Shown: piece by piece, positions 21,539 through 30,650 of the stretch
Numbering within the stretch: the first letter of the stretch is position 1
Layout of the letters: every line of letters starts with the position of its first letter
Assembly (NCBI GenBank): GCA_022561385.1
Contig: JADFRG010000005.1
Location: 44,209-108,208, forward strand
Source: Chloroflexota bacterium
GTDB lineage: Bacteria; Chloroflexota; Anaerolineae; Anaerolineales; E44-bin32
DNA: 64,000 nucleotides
Direction: 5' to 3'
The notes under the pieces: generated by a model
Database searches by the model: none
Told to the model about the DNA's origin: nothing
Seen by the model: only the letters and a program-made list of their open reading frames with translations
Made by a program: the position numbers and the translations under genes

Positions 21539-22253
21539 TGGTCGACCTCCGATCTACCCACAGCCCTATGCCTATCCCGGCCACGGCTCCAATAAGCAAG
21601 CCGAGCCTTAACGGTAGGCCGCTCAGGAGAACGGCTATCCCCCCGGCACTCACGGCGGCAGCTAAGGTCCCCCGATCGACAAGGTTGGGGACCAAGAGCG
21701 CAATGAAAGTTAGAGGAAGGGCAAACGCCAATGGGAAGTCGGCGGGAATCTCACCCCCGACCCATATTCCCAGGGCCGTGCTGAACTGCCAGGCCGTGAA
21801 CAGTGTCAAGCCGGTTCCCAGCGTGTACCAATGAGCGGCGGTCGTGTTTGTGCGTCGGTAGCGCGTAGACGCGGTGGCGAAAGCCTCGTCCGTCAGCAGC
21901 CATGAAAGAGTTAGCTTCCATCGCATTCGTAGGTGGACAAAATGCGGAGACAGGCTGGCACTATAAAGCGCGTGACGTAAATTCACGACGAAAATCGTGG
22001 TTAGTATCACGATCACCGGCGCCATTTCTCCGATTAGACCTACTGCTATGAACTGGGAGCTGCCGGCAAAAACAAATAGCGAAAAACCCTGCGCGGCCAG
22101 TGGGGGAATACCCACCGAGATAGCCAGTGCGCCAAAAATCACCCCAAAGGGAACAACGCCTAGCAGGATCGGCAGCTGATCGCGCGCTCCAGTCAAGAAC
22201 TCTGATTTGGGGCGGGTTCTCTGCAGCTTTTCCACTTTGCTCATTCCATACAC
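21525..22253 (-). CDS. azlC: AzlC-family branched-chain amino acid permease
   Basis: A 242-residue membrane protein, the large subunit of the AzlCD exporter. Seen: LPILLGVVPFGVIFGALA, the family loop FAGSSQFIAVGLI, FVVNLRHALYSASLSPH and LLTDEAFATASTRY, all typical of AzlC/YgaZ. ATG codons at 22253 and 22244 are both possible starts. First gene of a two-gene operon with azlD. The 270-nt region upstream (22254-22524) separates it from a divergent lipoprotein gene and holds no other gene I can support. Confidence 0.88.
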   Translation of the reverse strand: MYGMSKVEKLQRTRPKSEFLTGARDQLPILLGVVPFGVIFGALAISVGIPPLAAQGFSLFVFAGSSQFIAVGLIGEMAPVIVILTTIFVVNLRHALYSASLSPHFVHLRMRWKLTLSWLLTDEAFATASTRYRRTNTTAAHWYTLGTGLTLFTAWQFSTALGIWVGGEIPADFPLAFALPLTFIALLVPNLVDRGTLAAAVSAGGIAVLLSGLPLRLGLLIGAVAGIGIGLWVDRRSTNVKT

Positions 22254-22524
22254 TCCCGCAGCCTAACGAGGGCCAGGCAAGCCATTGTTCCCCCGTCGGC
22301 GGGAGGGGGAGTCTACTTCAAGTGAGGCGAGCACTACGGCGTGGAGTTTCTTGGGCTCAATTACGATGGCCTCCGAGGGCGCCGAGTTAAAACGCGATTG
22401 GCCTGGATACGCTCGGTGACCCATGAGAAACTTGACCGCCCCCTCGCACAATTCAGATTGCTGTATATTGGGAACCAATAAATAGAGCAGGACGTCGATG
22501 GTATAGCTCTTAGGAGAATGGGTA

Positions 22525-23262
22525 ATGGGGTCTAAGCTTGGATATACATTCGCGGCGCTGGGCGGGATTCTATGGCTGAGCGCGTGCGGCCGCGCAGATC
22601 CGACGCTCCTTCCTGAAGAGCCTCGGGAGTTTCTAATCGAGTCGGCCGAGCTGCTTCAGGCCGAGAGCTGGCCGGTGCAGCTTCGCCTCGAGCTTACCGG
22701 ACTCCTGCCTTCTGCCTGCCACAGCTTGGATTACTCGGTGGTTTTGCCCGCTGGGGAAGGGGTGATTGAGGTCGAGGCCCAAGCCAAACTTACGGGGGGA
22801 TCCGATTGTGCTGGGGAATCGCGGTCCTTCCGACAGGGCATCGGCCTAGGCAGTTACACGGAAGGCAACTTTCAGGTGCTGCTCAACGGAGAGCCCGTGG
22901 GCGAATTTAATTTGGGCCGCGCCACCAGGCCTCCTGAGAGTGGGGAGGCGGATGGGGAGCTCGATCGCGGCCCGGTGTACATCGACGAGGCCGAGCTGGC
23001 CATCCTCGAGAGCTTTCCGGTGCAGGTCGAGCTTGTGATTCGTGGCACGTTGCCCACGCCGTGCGCCAGCTTGGAGTGGTCGGCCCAACCGCCGGACGAG
23101 CAGGGTCGAATCCTGGTGGAGGTCTACTCGGTCCAGGATCCTGGCCTGGCATGTATTCAAGTCCTACAAGACCTGGAAGAGCGACTCCCGATCGGATCGT
23201 ATTCGGAGGGCTCCTACAGCGTATGGCTCAACGGGGACCTGGTGGGGGAGTTTGACGCTTGA
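22525..23262 (+). CDS. Lipoprotein with a tandemly duplicated domain
   Basis: A 245-residue lipoprotein with signal ending LWLSACG (lipid on Cys21). The mature part is two copies of one domain of about 95 residues (about 31-130 and 148-245). Each has, in order, an ESAELL/DEAELA strand, WPVQLRLELTG or FPVQVELVIRG, a LPxxCxSLxxS turn, an acidic strand, a second Cys, a GIGLGSYTEG or LPIGSYSEG turn and an ending LNGExVGEF or LNGDLVGEF. The two cysteines per copy could form one disulfide each. I do not recognise the family; function unknown. It ends about 95 nt from the convergent aapP gene. Confidence 0.75.
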   Translation: MGSKLGYTFAALGGILWLSACGRADPTLLPEEPREFLIESAELLQAESWPVQLRLELTGLLPSACHSLDYSVVLPAGEGVIEVEAQAKLTGGSDCAGESRSFRQGIGLGSYTEGNFQVLLNGEPVGEFNLGRATRPPESGEADGELDRGPVYIDEAELAILESFPVQVELVIRGTLPTPCASLEWSAQPPDEQGRILVEVYSVQDPGLACIQVLQDLEERLPIGSYSEGSYSVWLNGDLVGEFDA

Positions 23263-23357
23263 TCCAGCTCGGGGAAAGTTGGCTCCGGGAACCATGGCCA
23301 ACGAGACCCCGGTGGGAAAGAAGCGGCACTTCAGAGCCTGGCGGATCAGCGCTCCGA

Positions 23358-24107
23358 TTAGTGAGTGAGGATCTGCGAGAGGAATAGCTTGGTTCGATCC
23401 TCTTTAGGCCGGTCGAAGATCTCCGCGGGTGTCCCGCTTTCTACGACCAATCCCTCATCGAAGAAAAACATCCGATCCGCCACTGCGCGGGCAAATCCCA
23501 TCTCGTGAGTGATCACCAGCATCGTCATTCCAGTCTCCGCCAGCCCGATCATCACGTCCAGCACTTCCTTGATCATTTCAGGGTCGAGCGCAGAGGTTGG
23601 TTCGTCGAACAGCATGATCTTGGGTTGCATCGCAAGCGCACGAGCGATGGCGGTGCGCTGCTGCTGACCGCCGGATAAGTTGCTGGGATATTTATCTGCC
23701 TGTTCGGGGATACCCACCCTCTCCAGCAGCTGCATTCCCAGCTCTTTTGCTTCGTCCTTGGGCATCTTCCTCACCCAGATCGGAGACAGCGTAACGTTCT
23801 GAAGCACGGTGAGATGCGGGAATAGATTGAAAGACTGAAAGACCATTCCAATCTCGCTGCGCACGGCGGCAATGTCTCGAACGTCATGCGTCAGCTCAAT
23901 CCCGTCCACGATGATGGTGCCGCGCTGGTGTTCCTCCAGTCGGTTGATGGTGCGGATGAAGGTGGATTTTCCGGATCCAGAAGGTCCGAAAATTACGACC
24001 ACTTCCCCTCTCTCCACTTCCATATTGATGCCGCGAAGCGCGTGAAAATCGTCGAACCATTTGTGAACGTCCGTGCACTGGATTATGGCGTTGTTTTCGG
24101 CTGACAT
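23358..24107 (-). CDS. aapP: Amino-acid ABC transporter ATPase
   Basis: A 249-residue ATPase of the polar amino-acid importer family (GlnQ/AapP). Walker A is [15 protein letters not shown], the signature [16 protein letters not shown], and Walker [14 protein letters not shown] with catalytic Glu; the [12 protein letters not shown] switch region is typical. Last gene of the aapJ-Q-M-P operon; the 12-nt gap to aapM supports coupled translation. The general L-amino-acid assignment comes from the permease sizes and binding protein rather than from this subunit. Confidence 0.93.
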   Translation of the reverse strand: MSAENNAIIQCTDVHKWFDDFHALRGINMEVERGEVVVIFGPSGSGKSTFIRTINRLEEHQRGTIIVDGIELTHDVRDIAAVRSEIGMVFQSFNLFPHLTVLQNVTLSPIWVRKMPKDEAKELGMQLLERVGIPEQADKYPSNLSGGQQQRTAIARALAMQPKIMLFDEPTSALDPEMIKEVLDVMIGLAETGMTMLVITHEMGFARAVADRMFFFDEGLVVESGTPAEIFDRPKEDRTKLFLSQILTH

Positions 24108-24119
24108 GCTTTTACTATC

Positions 24120-25343
24120 TTACCTCTCTCCCACCCCTAAGCGCTCTTCCAGCCTGCGGCTGGAGTAGGACATCACAGCGCTAAAGATCCAAAATACGGC
24201 CGCGATGAAAACGAACACCTCGAGCTGCAATTGAAGGAACTCAATGTCAGATTGAAGTACCGCTTTTCCGATGCTCAACAGCTCGTTGATGGCAACGATG
24301 ATGGCCAGGGTTGTGTCTTTGAACAGGCTGATCAATTGACCCACAATGGTGGGGATGACGGCCCGCAAGGCTTGAGGAAGAACGATGAGCAGCGTTGTTT
24401 GAAAATTACTCAGGCCTACCGCTTTGGCAGCATCGATCTGTCCCTTAGGGATAGTTTGCAGCCCACCCCGAACGTTCTCCGCCATGTAGGCCGCACTGAA
24501 CAAGGTCATCCCCAGCAGTGCGCGGATCAGGCGATCAATGCGAAAACCTTGCGGCAAAAAAAGTGCCAGAATGATGGAAGACATAAAAAGGATCGTCACA
24601 AGCGGGACGCCGCGAACGATCTCGATGAAAGCGGTACTGAATAACTTGACGACCGGGAGCGTGGATCTTCGACCCAGAGCGAGAAGGACTCCGATGGGAA
24701 ACGAAAGCAGAATTCCCCCCACCGCTAGGAAAAGGGTCACCAAGAGGCCGCCCCATGCGGTCGTTTCAACCGTCGGGACAGACTCGCTCTGCGAGAAGCC
24801 GCGCAACAGGATAGGGATCAGCACGAGTGACGCCAGCCATCCAATTGAGAGCAGACGGCCACTTATCGCCAATCGGCTGGCCAGAACGTATCCGAGCGCG
24901 ATCAGTAGAGGATTGACGAGCAGAAAGCCGCGGGCGGTCAGGCTGTCCAATTCACCGGTGAGCGGCAGCAGGGAAGACGCTCCGAGGATCAAACCCACCG
25001 CTACGGCTAGATAACGGATGCTGCCCCGCTGGAGCCCCGTGCTTATGCCCAACAATAAGGACACCAACTGCAGGCTCAGGCCCACACGCCAAAGCTGAGC
25101 ACGTGGGTACGACCCAACTAGATAGAGCAGGGGGTTGCGAGTAACGGGTCGCCAGTCGGCCTGGAAGAATGCCCATCGGAGGATGGCCGACAGAACGATG
25201 TACAGGACGACAAAAGATAGGATGGTGAGCAGAGCGTTGTACCAGGTATTCAGCAAGTTCTTCCGAATCCAGGCCAGCGGTCCAGGTGGCTCGGGCGGTC
25301 GGAGGGTTAGGAGACCGGGGTCGGCTGCCTCAGCCATACTCAC
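24120..25343 (-). CDS. aapM: Amino-acid ABC transporter permease AapM-like
   Basis: A 407-residue permease. Like AapM, it is much longer than ordinary 220-residue polar amino-acid permeases because of an N-terminal extension of several helices (about 30-190). The transport core lies in the last 200 residues, with IVRGVPLVTILFM, AAYMAENVRGGLQTIPKGQIDAAKAVGLS (the EAA loop that contacts the ATPase) and SLFKDTTLAIIV. It overlaps aapQ upstream by 4 nt. Confidence 0.9.
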   Translation of the reverse strand: MSMAEAADPGLLTLRPPEPPGPLAWIRKNLLNTWYNALLTILSFVVLYIVLSAILRWAFFQADWRPVTRNPLLYLVGSYPRAQLWRVGLSLQLVSLLLGISTGLQRGSIRYLAVAVGLILGASSLLPLTGELDSLTARGFLLVNPLLIALGYVLASRLAISGRLLSIGWLASLVLIPILLRGFSQSESVPTVETTAWGGLLVTLFLAVGGILLSFPIGVLLALGRRSTLPVVKLFSTAFIEIVRGVPLVTILFMSSIILALFLPQGFRIDRLIRALLGMTLFSAAYMAENVRGGLQTIPKGQIDAAKAVGLSNFQTTLLIVLPQALRAVIPTIVGQLISLFKDTTLAIIVAINELLSIGKAVLQSDIEFLQLQLEVFVFIAAVFWIFSAVMSYSSRRLEERLGVGER

Positions 25344-26515
25344 CTTTCAACCCGCAGGATACGGCGGTTGTATAGATTCAGGATAAGAGAAGTGATCAGG
25401 CTCATCAATAAATAGGTAGCCATGATCATCCCAAAAATTGGCACCGCCCGCCCGGACTGATTGATCATGGTCCTGCCCACGTTAAACAGATCGGCGTACC
25501 CGATCGCGACCGCCAGGCTGGAGTTCTTGGTGAGATTGAGATATTGGCTGATGAGGGGTGGGGTGATAACCCGCATCGCCTGCGGGAGGATCACCAGGGT
25601 CAGGATTTGCATACTTCCCAGGCCGACCGAGCGGGCAGCCTCCACCTGGCCTCGATCTACGGCCTGGATGCCGGAACGCACGACCTCGGCGATAAAAGCG
25701 GCGGTATACGTGACCAAGCCGACCAGCATGGCACCGAATTCAGGCGTAAGCCGAAGGCCTCCCTTGAAGTTGAAGCCCTCTAACACGGGGACGTCCAGTA
25801 CCAGCGGATTGCCCCCGGAAGCGACCCAACCCAGTGCAGGCACAAGCAGCAGAATTGCCAGGCTGACGCCGGCATAATAGGTCGGACGGCCAAGCTGCTC
25901 GCGCTTTCGCCGAAGCACGACCCACGCGACGATGGCCAGAACAACGCCAAGTCCGAGTGCGAACAAAAAGATAAGTCCAGAAGGTGCGAGCCGCGCAGAG
26001 GTTATGTAAAGCCCGCGCTGACTCAGAAAAATCGGCCCGGGCAAAACGACGCTATCCTTAGGCGACGGCAGTTTGTTAAAAACCGCAAAATACCAGAGAA
26101 AAAGAAGCACCAGCAGGGGGATATTGCGGTGCAATTCAATGTAAACGAGGGCGATTCGATTGACCAACCAATTGGAGGACAGTCGGGCCAGACCCAGGAT
26201 CGTTCCCAGAATGGTGGCCAGGACCACTCCGATAACGGCCACTTTCAGAGTGTTGAGCACTCCCACCAAAAACGCGAACCCGAAGGTTTTTGATGGGTCA
26301 TAAGGGAGGATGGATTCGCTGATTGGAAATTCAGCCGGAAGATTGATGAACCCGAAGCTCAACGCTATGCCGCGCCGCTCCGCAGCTTCAAGCAGGTTCA
26401 GCACCGTCCAGGCGATCGCGGCGAGCACCAGTACCGCAGAGACGATTTGAGCTGCAGCTCGCAGTACCCGCTCGTCACGCCAAAATGCGCCGGTGGCGGA
26501 GCTGACTCGAGCCAT
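25340..26515 (-). CDS. aapQ: Amino-acid ABC transporter permease AapQ-like
   Basis: A 391-residue membrane permease. Seen: an N-terminal helix, ELHRNIPLLVLLFLWYFAVF near residue 130, then TYTAAFIAEVVRSGIQAVDRGQVEAARSVGLG (EAA loop) and LTKNSSLAVAIGYADLF near the C-terminus. The spacer between core segments contains extra helices, which is characteristic of AapQ. It is separated from the binding-protein gene by 149 nt that hold a strong hairpin. Confidence 0.9.
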   Translation of the reverse strand: MARVSSATGAFWRDERVLRAAAQIVSAVLVLAAIAWTVLNLLEAAERRGIALSFGFINLPAEFPISESILPYDPSKTFGFAFLVGVLNTLKVAVIGVVLATILGTILGLARLSSNWLVNRIALVYIELHRNIPLLVLLFLWYFAVFNKLPSPKDSVVLPGPIFLSQRGLYITSARLAPSGLIFLFALGLGVVLAIVAWVVLRRKREQLGRPTYYAGVSLAILLLVPALGWVASGGNPLVLDVPVLEGFNFKGGLRLTPEFGAMLVGLVTYTAAFIAEVVRSGIQAVDRGQVEAARSVGLGSMQILTLVILPQAMRVITPPLISQYLNLTKNSSLAVAIGYADLFNVGRTMINQSGRAVPIFGMIMATYLLMSLITSLILNLYNRRILRVER

Positions 26516-26604
26516 CCCCTATAAGACTCTCTTGTTATGCAAGAATACGGACTCGGGCCCCGCGGTTGAGGGCACAGCCAAACGTTTTTCTTTCATCCAT
26601 TGCA

Positions 26605-26642
26605 TTAGGCGCAGCCCGCCGAAGTGAGCGGGCTGCGCCTAA
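26605..26642 (-). terminator. Intercistronic hairpin between aapJ and aapQ
   Basis: A 15-bp perfect stem (26605-26619 with 26628-26642) around an 8-nt loop, just after the aapJ stop, with no T-run on the minus strand. Such hairpins after a binding-protein gene usually raise its message level over that of the permeases by partial termination or 3'-end protection. Confidence 0.7.
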
Positions 26643-26664
26643 GGATGTTACGTGATGAGATAGG

Positions 26665-27777
26665 CTACTTAACTGGCGGCGCGTAAATCAGCCCGCCATT
26701 CGACCATAACTCATTGAGTCCGCGCGGCAAAGTGAAGGCGATACCGTTCGGGCCCATGTAGCGATCGTAAATCTCTCCGTAGTTGCCCACGGCCTTGATC
26801 GCGTTGGCAAGCGCGTCCGCGCTCAGCCCCAGATCGGTGTAGCCCCATTCGCCCTCTTCACCGAGCAATCGCCGAACCGGGATCTGATCACTGGCCATCA
26901 TGTCCCCGACGTTGGCCTGGGTCACCCCAAGTTCCTCGGCGTTGACCAGGCCATACATCACCAGCTTCACGATGTCCAGCCACTGATCGTCACCATGGGG
27001 CACTGCCGGCGTGAGCGGCTCCTTGGAGATGGTGGGTTCGAGGATGATATGCGCATCGGGATCGTCGGCTCCGGCCCGGATGGCCGCAAGCTGCGACTTG
27101 TCACTGGTGGTCACGTCGCAGCGGCCATCGAAGTAGGCCCCGTATACAGAAGCGGTATCTTCAAAGATAACCGCTTCGTACTCGAAACCTCTCTGGCGAA
27201 AGTCGTCCGCCAGGTTCTGTGCTGTGGTGGTGCCGCCGGTGACACATACCGAGGCGCCGTCCATATCCTCCTGGCTTTCGATCCCGCTGTCCGTCCGGAC
27301 CATGTAGCCCTGGCCGTCGTAGAACGTTACGGTCGTGAAATTGCCCCACTGGGCCTCCCGGCTCGAGGTCCAGGTGACGTTGCGGATCAGAACGTCTACT
27401 TCGCCCGTCTGCAGGATAGGACCGCGCTCTGCGGCGCTGATGGCCACGATCTCGATCGCTTCACCGTCTCCGAAGATCGCGCCCGCGATCGCGCGGCATA
27501 GATCGATGTCCATGCCGATGTTCCGACCGTCGTCATCGAGGTACCCAAATCCCAGCAGGTCGGTGCGGCCGGCACAGATCAATCGGCCACGAGCCTGAAC
27601 CCGCGCGAGGATCTCGCCGTAGCCGGGGGCCGGGATCTGCTCGACCATGGTCTCGCCCGCGACTTCCACTTCAACGATCCGGGTAACTTCTACTGTTTCG
27701 CCGGTTGGGGCGCAGGCACCAAGCGTCAGAGCCAGTGCGAGCAATCCAGCGAACATTAGAGTAGTCTTACGTGTCAT
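26665..27777 (-). CDS. aapJ: Amino-acid-binding lipoprotein AapJ-like
   Basis: A 370-residue extracellular solute-binding lipoprotein. Signal ends LTLGACAP; a short VEVTRIVEVEV linker follows. The fold then matches the AapJ/BztA family: VQARGRLICAGRTDLLGFGYLD, GMDIDLCRAIAGAIFGD, VDVLIRNVTWTSSRE and GASVCVTGGTTTAQNLADDF. A strong AGGAGGAG site lies upstream of the ATG. First gene of the aap operon, behind a likely promoter at 27933-27962. The long linker rich in Val/Glu is a trait shared with the partial binding protein at the right end. Confidence 0.93.
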   Translation of the reverse strand: MTRKTTLMFAGLLALALTLGACAPTGETVEVTRIVEVEVAGETMVEQIPAPGYGEILARVQARGRLICAGRTDLLGFGYLDDDGRNIGMDIDLCRAIAGAIFGDGEAIEIVAISAAERGPILQTGEVDVLIRNVTWTSSREAQWGNFTTVTFYDGQGYMVRTDSGIESQEDMDGASVCVTGGTTTAQNLADDFRQRGFEYEAVIFEDTASVYGAYFDGRCDVTTSDKSQLAAIRAGADDPDAHIILEPTISKEPLTPAVPHGDDQWLDIVKLVMYGLVNAEELGVTQANVGDMMASDQIPVRRLLGEEGEWGYTDLGLSADALANAIKAVGNYGEIYDRYMGPNGIAFTLPRGLNELWSNGGLIYAPPVK

Positions 27778-27932
27778 ATGAAAATCTCCTCCTGATGTTA
27801 CAAAAGTTGCACGGAATTGCTAAGCAAAATAGTCTTGCCGCACCTCCTTTGGGCGTAGAGCAGACTATGGAAATGCCGGCCATCAGAATGCCCGCGTTGG
27901 CTCCACACCTGCAATGACGTAGTTACCGCTCT

Positions 27933-27962
27933 ATCGTAAAGCACACGGAATTGAATCGTCAA
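27933..27962 (-). promoter_or_regulatory. Likely sigma-70 promoter of the aap operon
   Basis: On the minus strand: TTGACG (27962-27957), 18 nt, TACGAT (27938-27933), giving a leader of about 150 nt before aapJ. The rest of the 27778-28096 gap shows no gene; it must also carry the promoter of the divergent kinase gene. Confidence 0.5.
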
Positions 27963-28096
27963 GATCCAGCATGCGCATCTAAACGCATCGGCATCCCATA
28001 GAGAGGCCCTTTGCCCCACACCCCTAACTACTTTCCCCCTTACATGCACCGTCATCAGTGGTAATTTTAATGGGTTTCAAGCCGCAGGGATAAGCC

Positions 28097-29587
28097 ATGG
28101 CAGGACTCGTCGGTCGGACGCTTGACCACTATCGCCTGGAAGAGCAAATTGGCCAGGGCGGGATGGCAACGGTCTACCGGGCGTACGACACGCGCCGCGA
28201 AGAGGACGTAGCCATCAAAGTGCTCTCCCCAACCATCACCGGGGAACGGCGCTTCGTCAAGCGGTTCCGGCGCGAGGCCGAAATTGTCACGCAGCGCCTC
28301 AAACATCCTAACATCGTCCCAGTGATCGCGTATGGTGAAACCGATGGCTACGTATACATCGTCATGCCGTTTATCAAGGGCGAAACGCTTTCCGAGCGGC
28401 TGGTTCGAAAGGGTCTAACGGAACGCGAGGCGAATGAATATTTGGGTCAGATCTGTGATGCGTTGCACTTCGCCCACAAAAAGAGAATTATCCATCGCGA
28501 CATAAAGCCGGCCAACATCATGCTCAAAGATTCGGGAGAAGCGGTGCTCATGGACTTCGGCCTGGCACGGCACATGGAAGGGTCGGGAAGGCTCACCGGA
28601 TCGATGCTGATGGGTACCCCGGCCTTTGTATCCCCGGAGCAGGCGCAAGGCAAAAAGCTGGATGCACGCTCCGATCAGTACTCGCTCGGGATTGTGCTTT
28701 ATCTGATCGCAACCGGACACCTGCCGTTCGATACCGAGTCCCCGATGGCGCTCGTGCTGATGCATATTCAGGATCCCGTACCGAGGCCCAGCCGCCTGAA
28801 TCCGAGTCTCAAACCGGCGCTGGAGCGTGTGATCCTCAAGACACTTGCCAAATCAAAAGACGAGCGATTCAATGATATTGCGGAGCTGAAGCGTGCCTAT
28901 CAGGCGGCGTTAGGCGGCGACCCGGTCCCCTGGGTCGAGGCTCCAACCGAAGTGATCCCCGGGCGCGCCGTTGAAATAAGTGGGGATCTTCCCCGAAGAA
29001 TGCCGTTCCCGACCTGGGTCATTCCAGCCAGCGCGGTACCAATCGTAGCCATGTTGGCGATCCTGGTATTCCGATCCTCTGCGGCCGACCAGGGAGATAA
29101 GGGAAATGGTCTGGTGCCGGTGGAAGGTTTCAGTTTGACCGCCACCCTGCCCGTGACCCCGACCGAGGCGCCTCCAACGGCTACGCCGGAGCCAACAGCG
29201 ATTCCCACGCCGGTTGAGGCTGCTGATTGTCCCGGACTCCGCATGATCGGCTTCTCGCGACAAGGAAATCAGGTAAGCTGGAGTATCGAGAATTCGAGCG
29301 GATCGCAGGCACGAATTACAACCATCGGCTTCACCTGGCGGGGAGATAACGTCCCCCAGGAAGTGGGACTGGGAGGCGGAGTCTGGTTGGACGAAGGCGA
29401 GATCGCGGGATTGATTGATGCCACCAACGCTCAAATATCGGACGACCCGCGAGCCACGATTCCCGACGACACGATCCGTAGCTTCAATATCAAGCACCTC
29501 TTTGGCCCGCTCGACGACGGCCGCTACGCCCTAGAATTACTATTTGAAGTGGGTACTGGCCGGTGCCTGCTTCAAACTGAATACTAG
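28097..29587 (+). CDS. Transmembrane Ser/Thr protein kinase 2
   Basis: A 496-residue Hanks-type kinase. Kinase domain about 10-275: IGQGGMATVYRA, Lys in VAIKVLS, HRDIKPANIMLKD near 133, DFGLARHM and GTPAFVSPEQ. One transmembrane helix lies at about 305-326, followed by a short Thr/Pro linker and a C-terminal extracytoplasmic domain of about 120 residues. This domain has alternating beta-type segments (GNQVSWSIENSSG, ARITTIGFTWRGD) and a likely disulfide between a Cys near 376 and one near 491. The outer domain looks folded, unlike the low-complexity tail of kinase 1, and may sense a ligand. It is 8 nt upstream of a glycosyltransferase gene. Confidence 0.92.
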   Translation: MAGLVGRTLDHYRLEEQIGQGGMATVYRAYDTRREEDVAIKVLSPTITGERRFVKRFRREAEIVTQRLKHPNIVPVIAYGETDGYVYIVMPFIKGETLSERLVRKGLTEREANEYLGQICDALHFAHKKRIIHRDIKPANIMLKDSGEAVLMDFGLARHMEGSGRLTGSMLMGTPAFVSPEQAQGKKLDARSDQYSLGIVLYLIATGHLPFDTESPMALVLMHIQDPVPRPSRLNPSLKPALERVILKTLAKSKDERFNDIAELKRAYQAALGGDPVPWVEAPTEVIPGRAVEISGDLPRRMPFPTWVIPASAVPIVAMLAILVFRSSAADQGDKGNGLVPVEGFSLTATLPVTPTEAPPTATPEPTAIPTPVEAADCPGLRMIGFSRQGNQVSWSIENSSGSQARITTIGFTWRGDNVPQEVGLGGGVWLDEGEIAGLIDATNAQISDDPRATIPDDTIRSFNIKHLFGPLDDGRYALELLFEVGTGRCLLQTEY

Positions 29588-29595
29588 TACCTCCT

Positions 29596-30645
29596 ATGCA
29601 CGTCGCGTTCGACGGCAGCCCGCTAATCGAGAACCCAAACTCGCCTTCGAGCCTGCATCTCATTGAGTGGCTGTCGATGTTGCAGGCCGCCGGTGCCCGC
29701 ATTACCCTGCTGTATCCTGAAGGAGAGCTTCCTCCAATGCCAGCGGATATCGGCACCCGGGCTCTTACTCGACGGACAGGCGCATGGGGCCAACTGAGAT
29801 TTGAGCAGCGCGATCTACCGCAGGCCGCGGGAGAGCTGGACGCAGATTTACTGCTCGTAGGCGAGGGTCGAGTCCCACTCTCGAGTCCATGCCCGATCGT
29901 AGCGATTTCGTCCCTGAGCAGAAGCCTTGAGCCAAGAGGATGGATTAACACGTTGGCTACCGCAGCGGGCCGGGCAGGTACGCGGGGCGCCAGCGCATTG
30001 TTGGTTCCAAGCGATGCCAAACATGAATGGAAAGATGCGGGTCGCAGAAGTTATCCTCCGTTTGTCCCGCAGGCCTTCAAGCAAGAAGCGTTAGAAATTC
30101 GGGAACCGTACGTTTTATGTTACGGATTCGGCCGGGAGGATGTAGCCTTGATACTCTCCGCCTGGACCTGGGTTGACGGCTCGCTTGGAGACGCCTACCC
30201 ACTCACCTTTCTTGGACCCGAACCGACGTTGACAATGGAGATCAATTCAATTGCCGCCGAGCTGAATATCGAGGCCTCCGTACGCATCCGCGGGGAAGTC
30301 TCCTATGCGGATCTTCCGCGGCTGTATGGAGCCGCGTCCGCATTCATCGGAACCGCATTCGCCGCCGGCGGACAATCGCTGCGCTGGGCGCTCGCCGCCG
30401 GATCACCGGTCATCGGACTCAAGACGCCCGAGTTCGAGTCGGTTTTGGGCGACGCGGCTTATCTTGTCCCACCCGGTGATTCCCGAAGTCTCGGCGCGGC
30501 ATGCCTCACGGTGCTCATCCAGGAACGGGTTTCACTTCCGCTCCGGGAGAAGGGGGCGATACTAACAAGCCAATACCTGGAGGCGCACGCTGCCACCACG
30601 ATTCTCGACCTGCTTAACGAATTTCTGCGGCCAGGGATGGGCTAG
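29596..30645 (+). CDS. Glycosyltransferase, GT4-like
   Basis: A 349-residue protein with the GT-B look of family-4 glycosyltransferases. Seen: an N-terminal HVAFDGSPL start, LLVPSDAKHEW, and a C-terminal domain with YVLCYGFGRE, VRIRGEVSYADLPRLYGAASAFIGTAFAAGGQSLRWALAAGSPVIGLKTPEFESVLGDAAYLVPPGD. The last part is the nucleotide-sugar site; the usual ExGxxxxEAxxxG Glu motif is changed to FAAGGQSLRWALAAG. That loss of Glu makes activity or donor specificity uncertain. It lies 8 nt after kinase 2 and 5 nt before the flavoprotein gene, suggesting one transcript. Confidence 0.7.
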   Translation: MHVAFDGSPLIENPNSPSSLHLIEWLSMLQAAGARITLLYPEGELPPMPADIGTRALTRRTGAWGQLRFEQRDLPQAAGELDADLLLVGEGRVPLSSPCPIVAISSLSRSLEPRGWINTLATAAGRAGTRGASALLVPSDAKHEWKDAGRRSYPPFVPQAFKQEALEIREPYVLCYGFGREDVALILSAWTWVDGSLGDAYPLTFLGPEPTLTMEINSIAAELNIEASVRIRGEVSYADLPRLYGAASAFIGTAFAAGGQSLRWALAAGSPVIGLKTPEFESVLGDAAYLVPPGDSRSLGAACLTVLIQERVSLPLREKGAILTSQYLEAHAATTILDLLNEFLRPGMG

Positions 30646-30650
30646 GGTCT

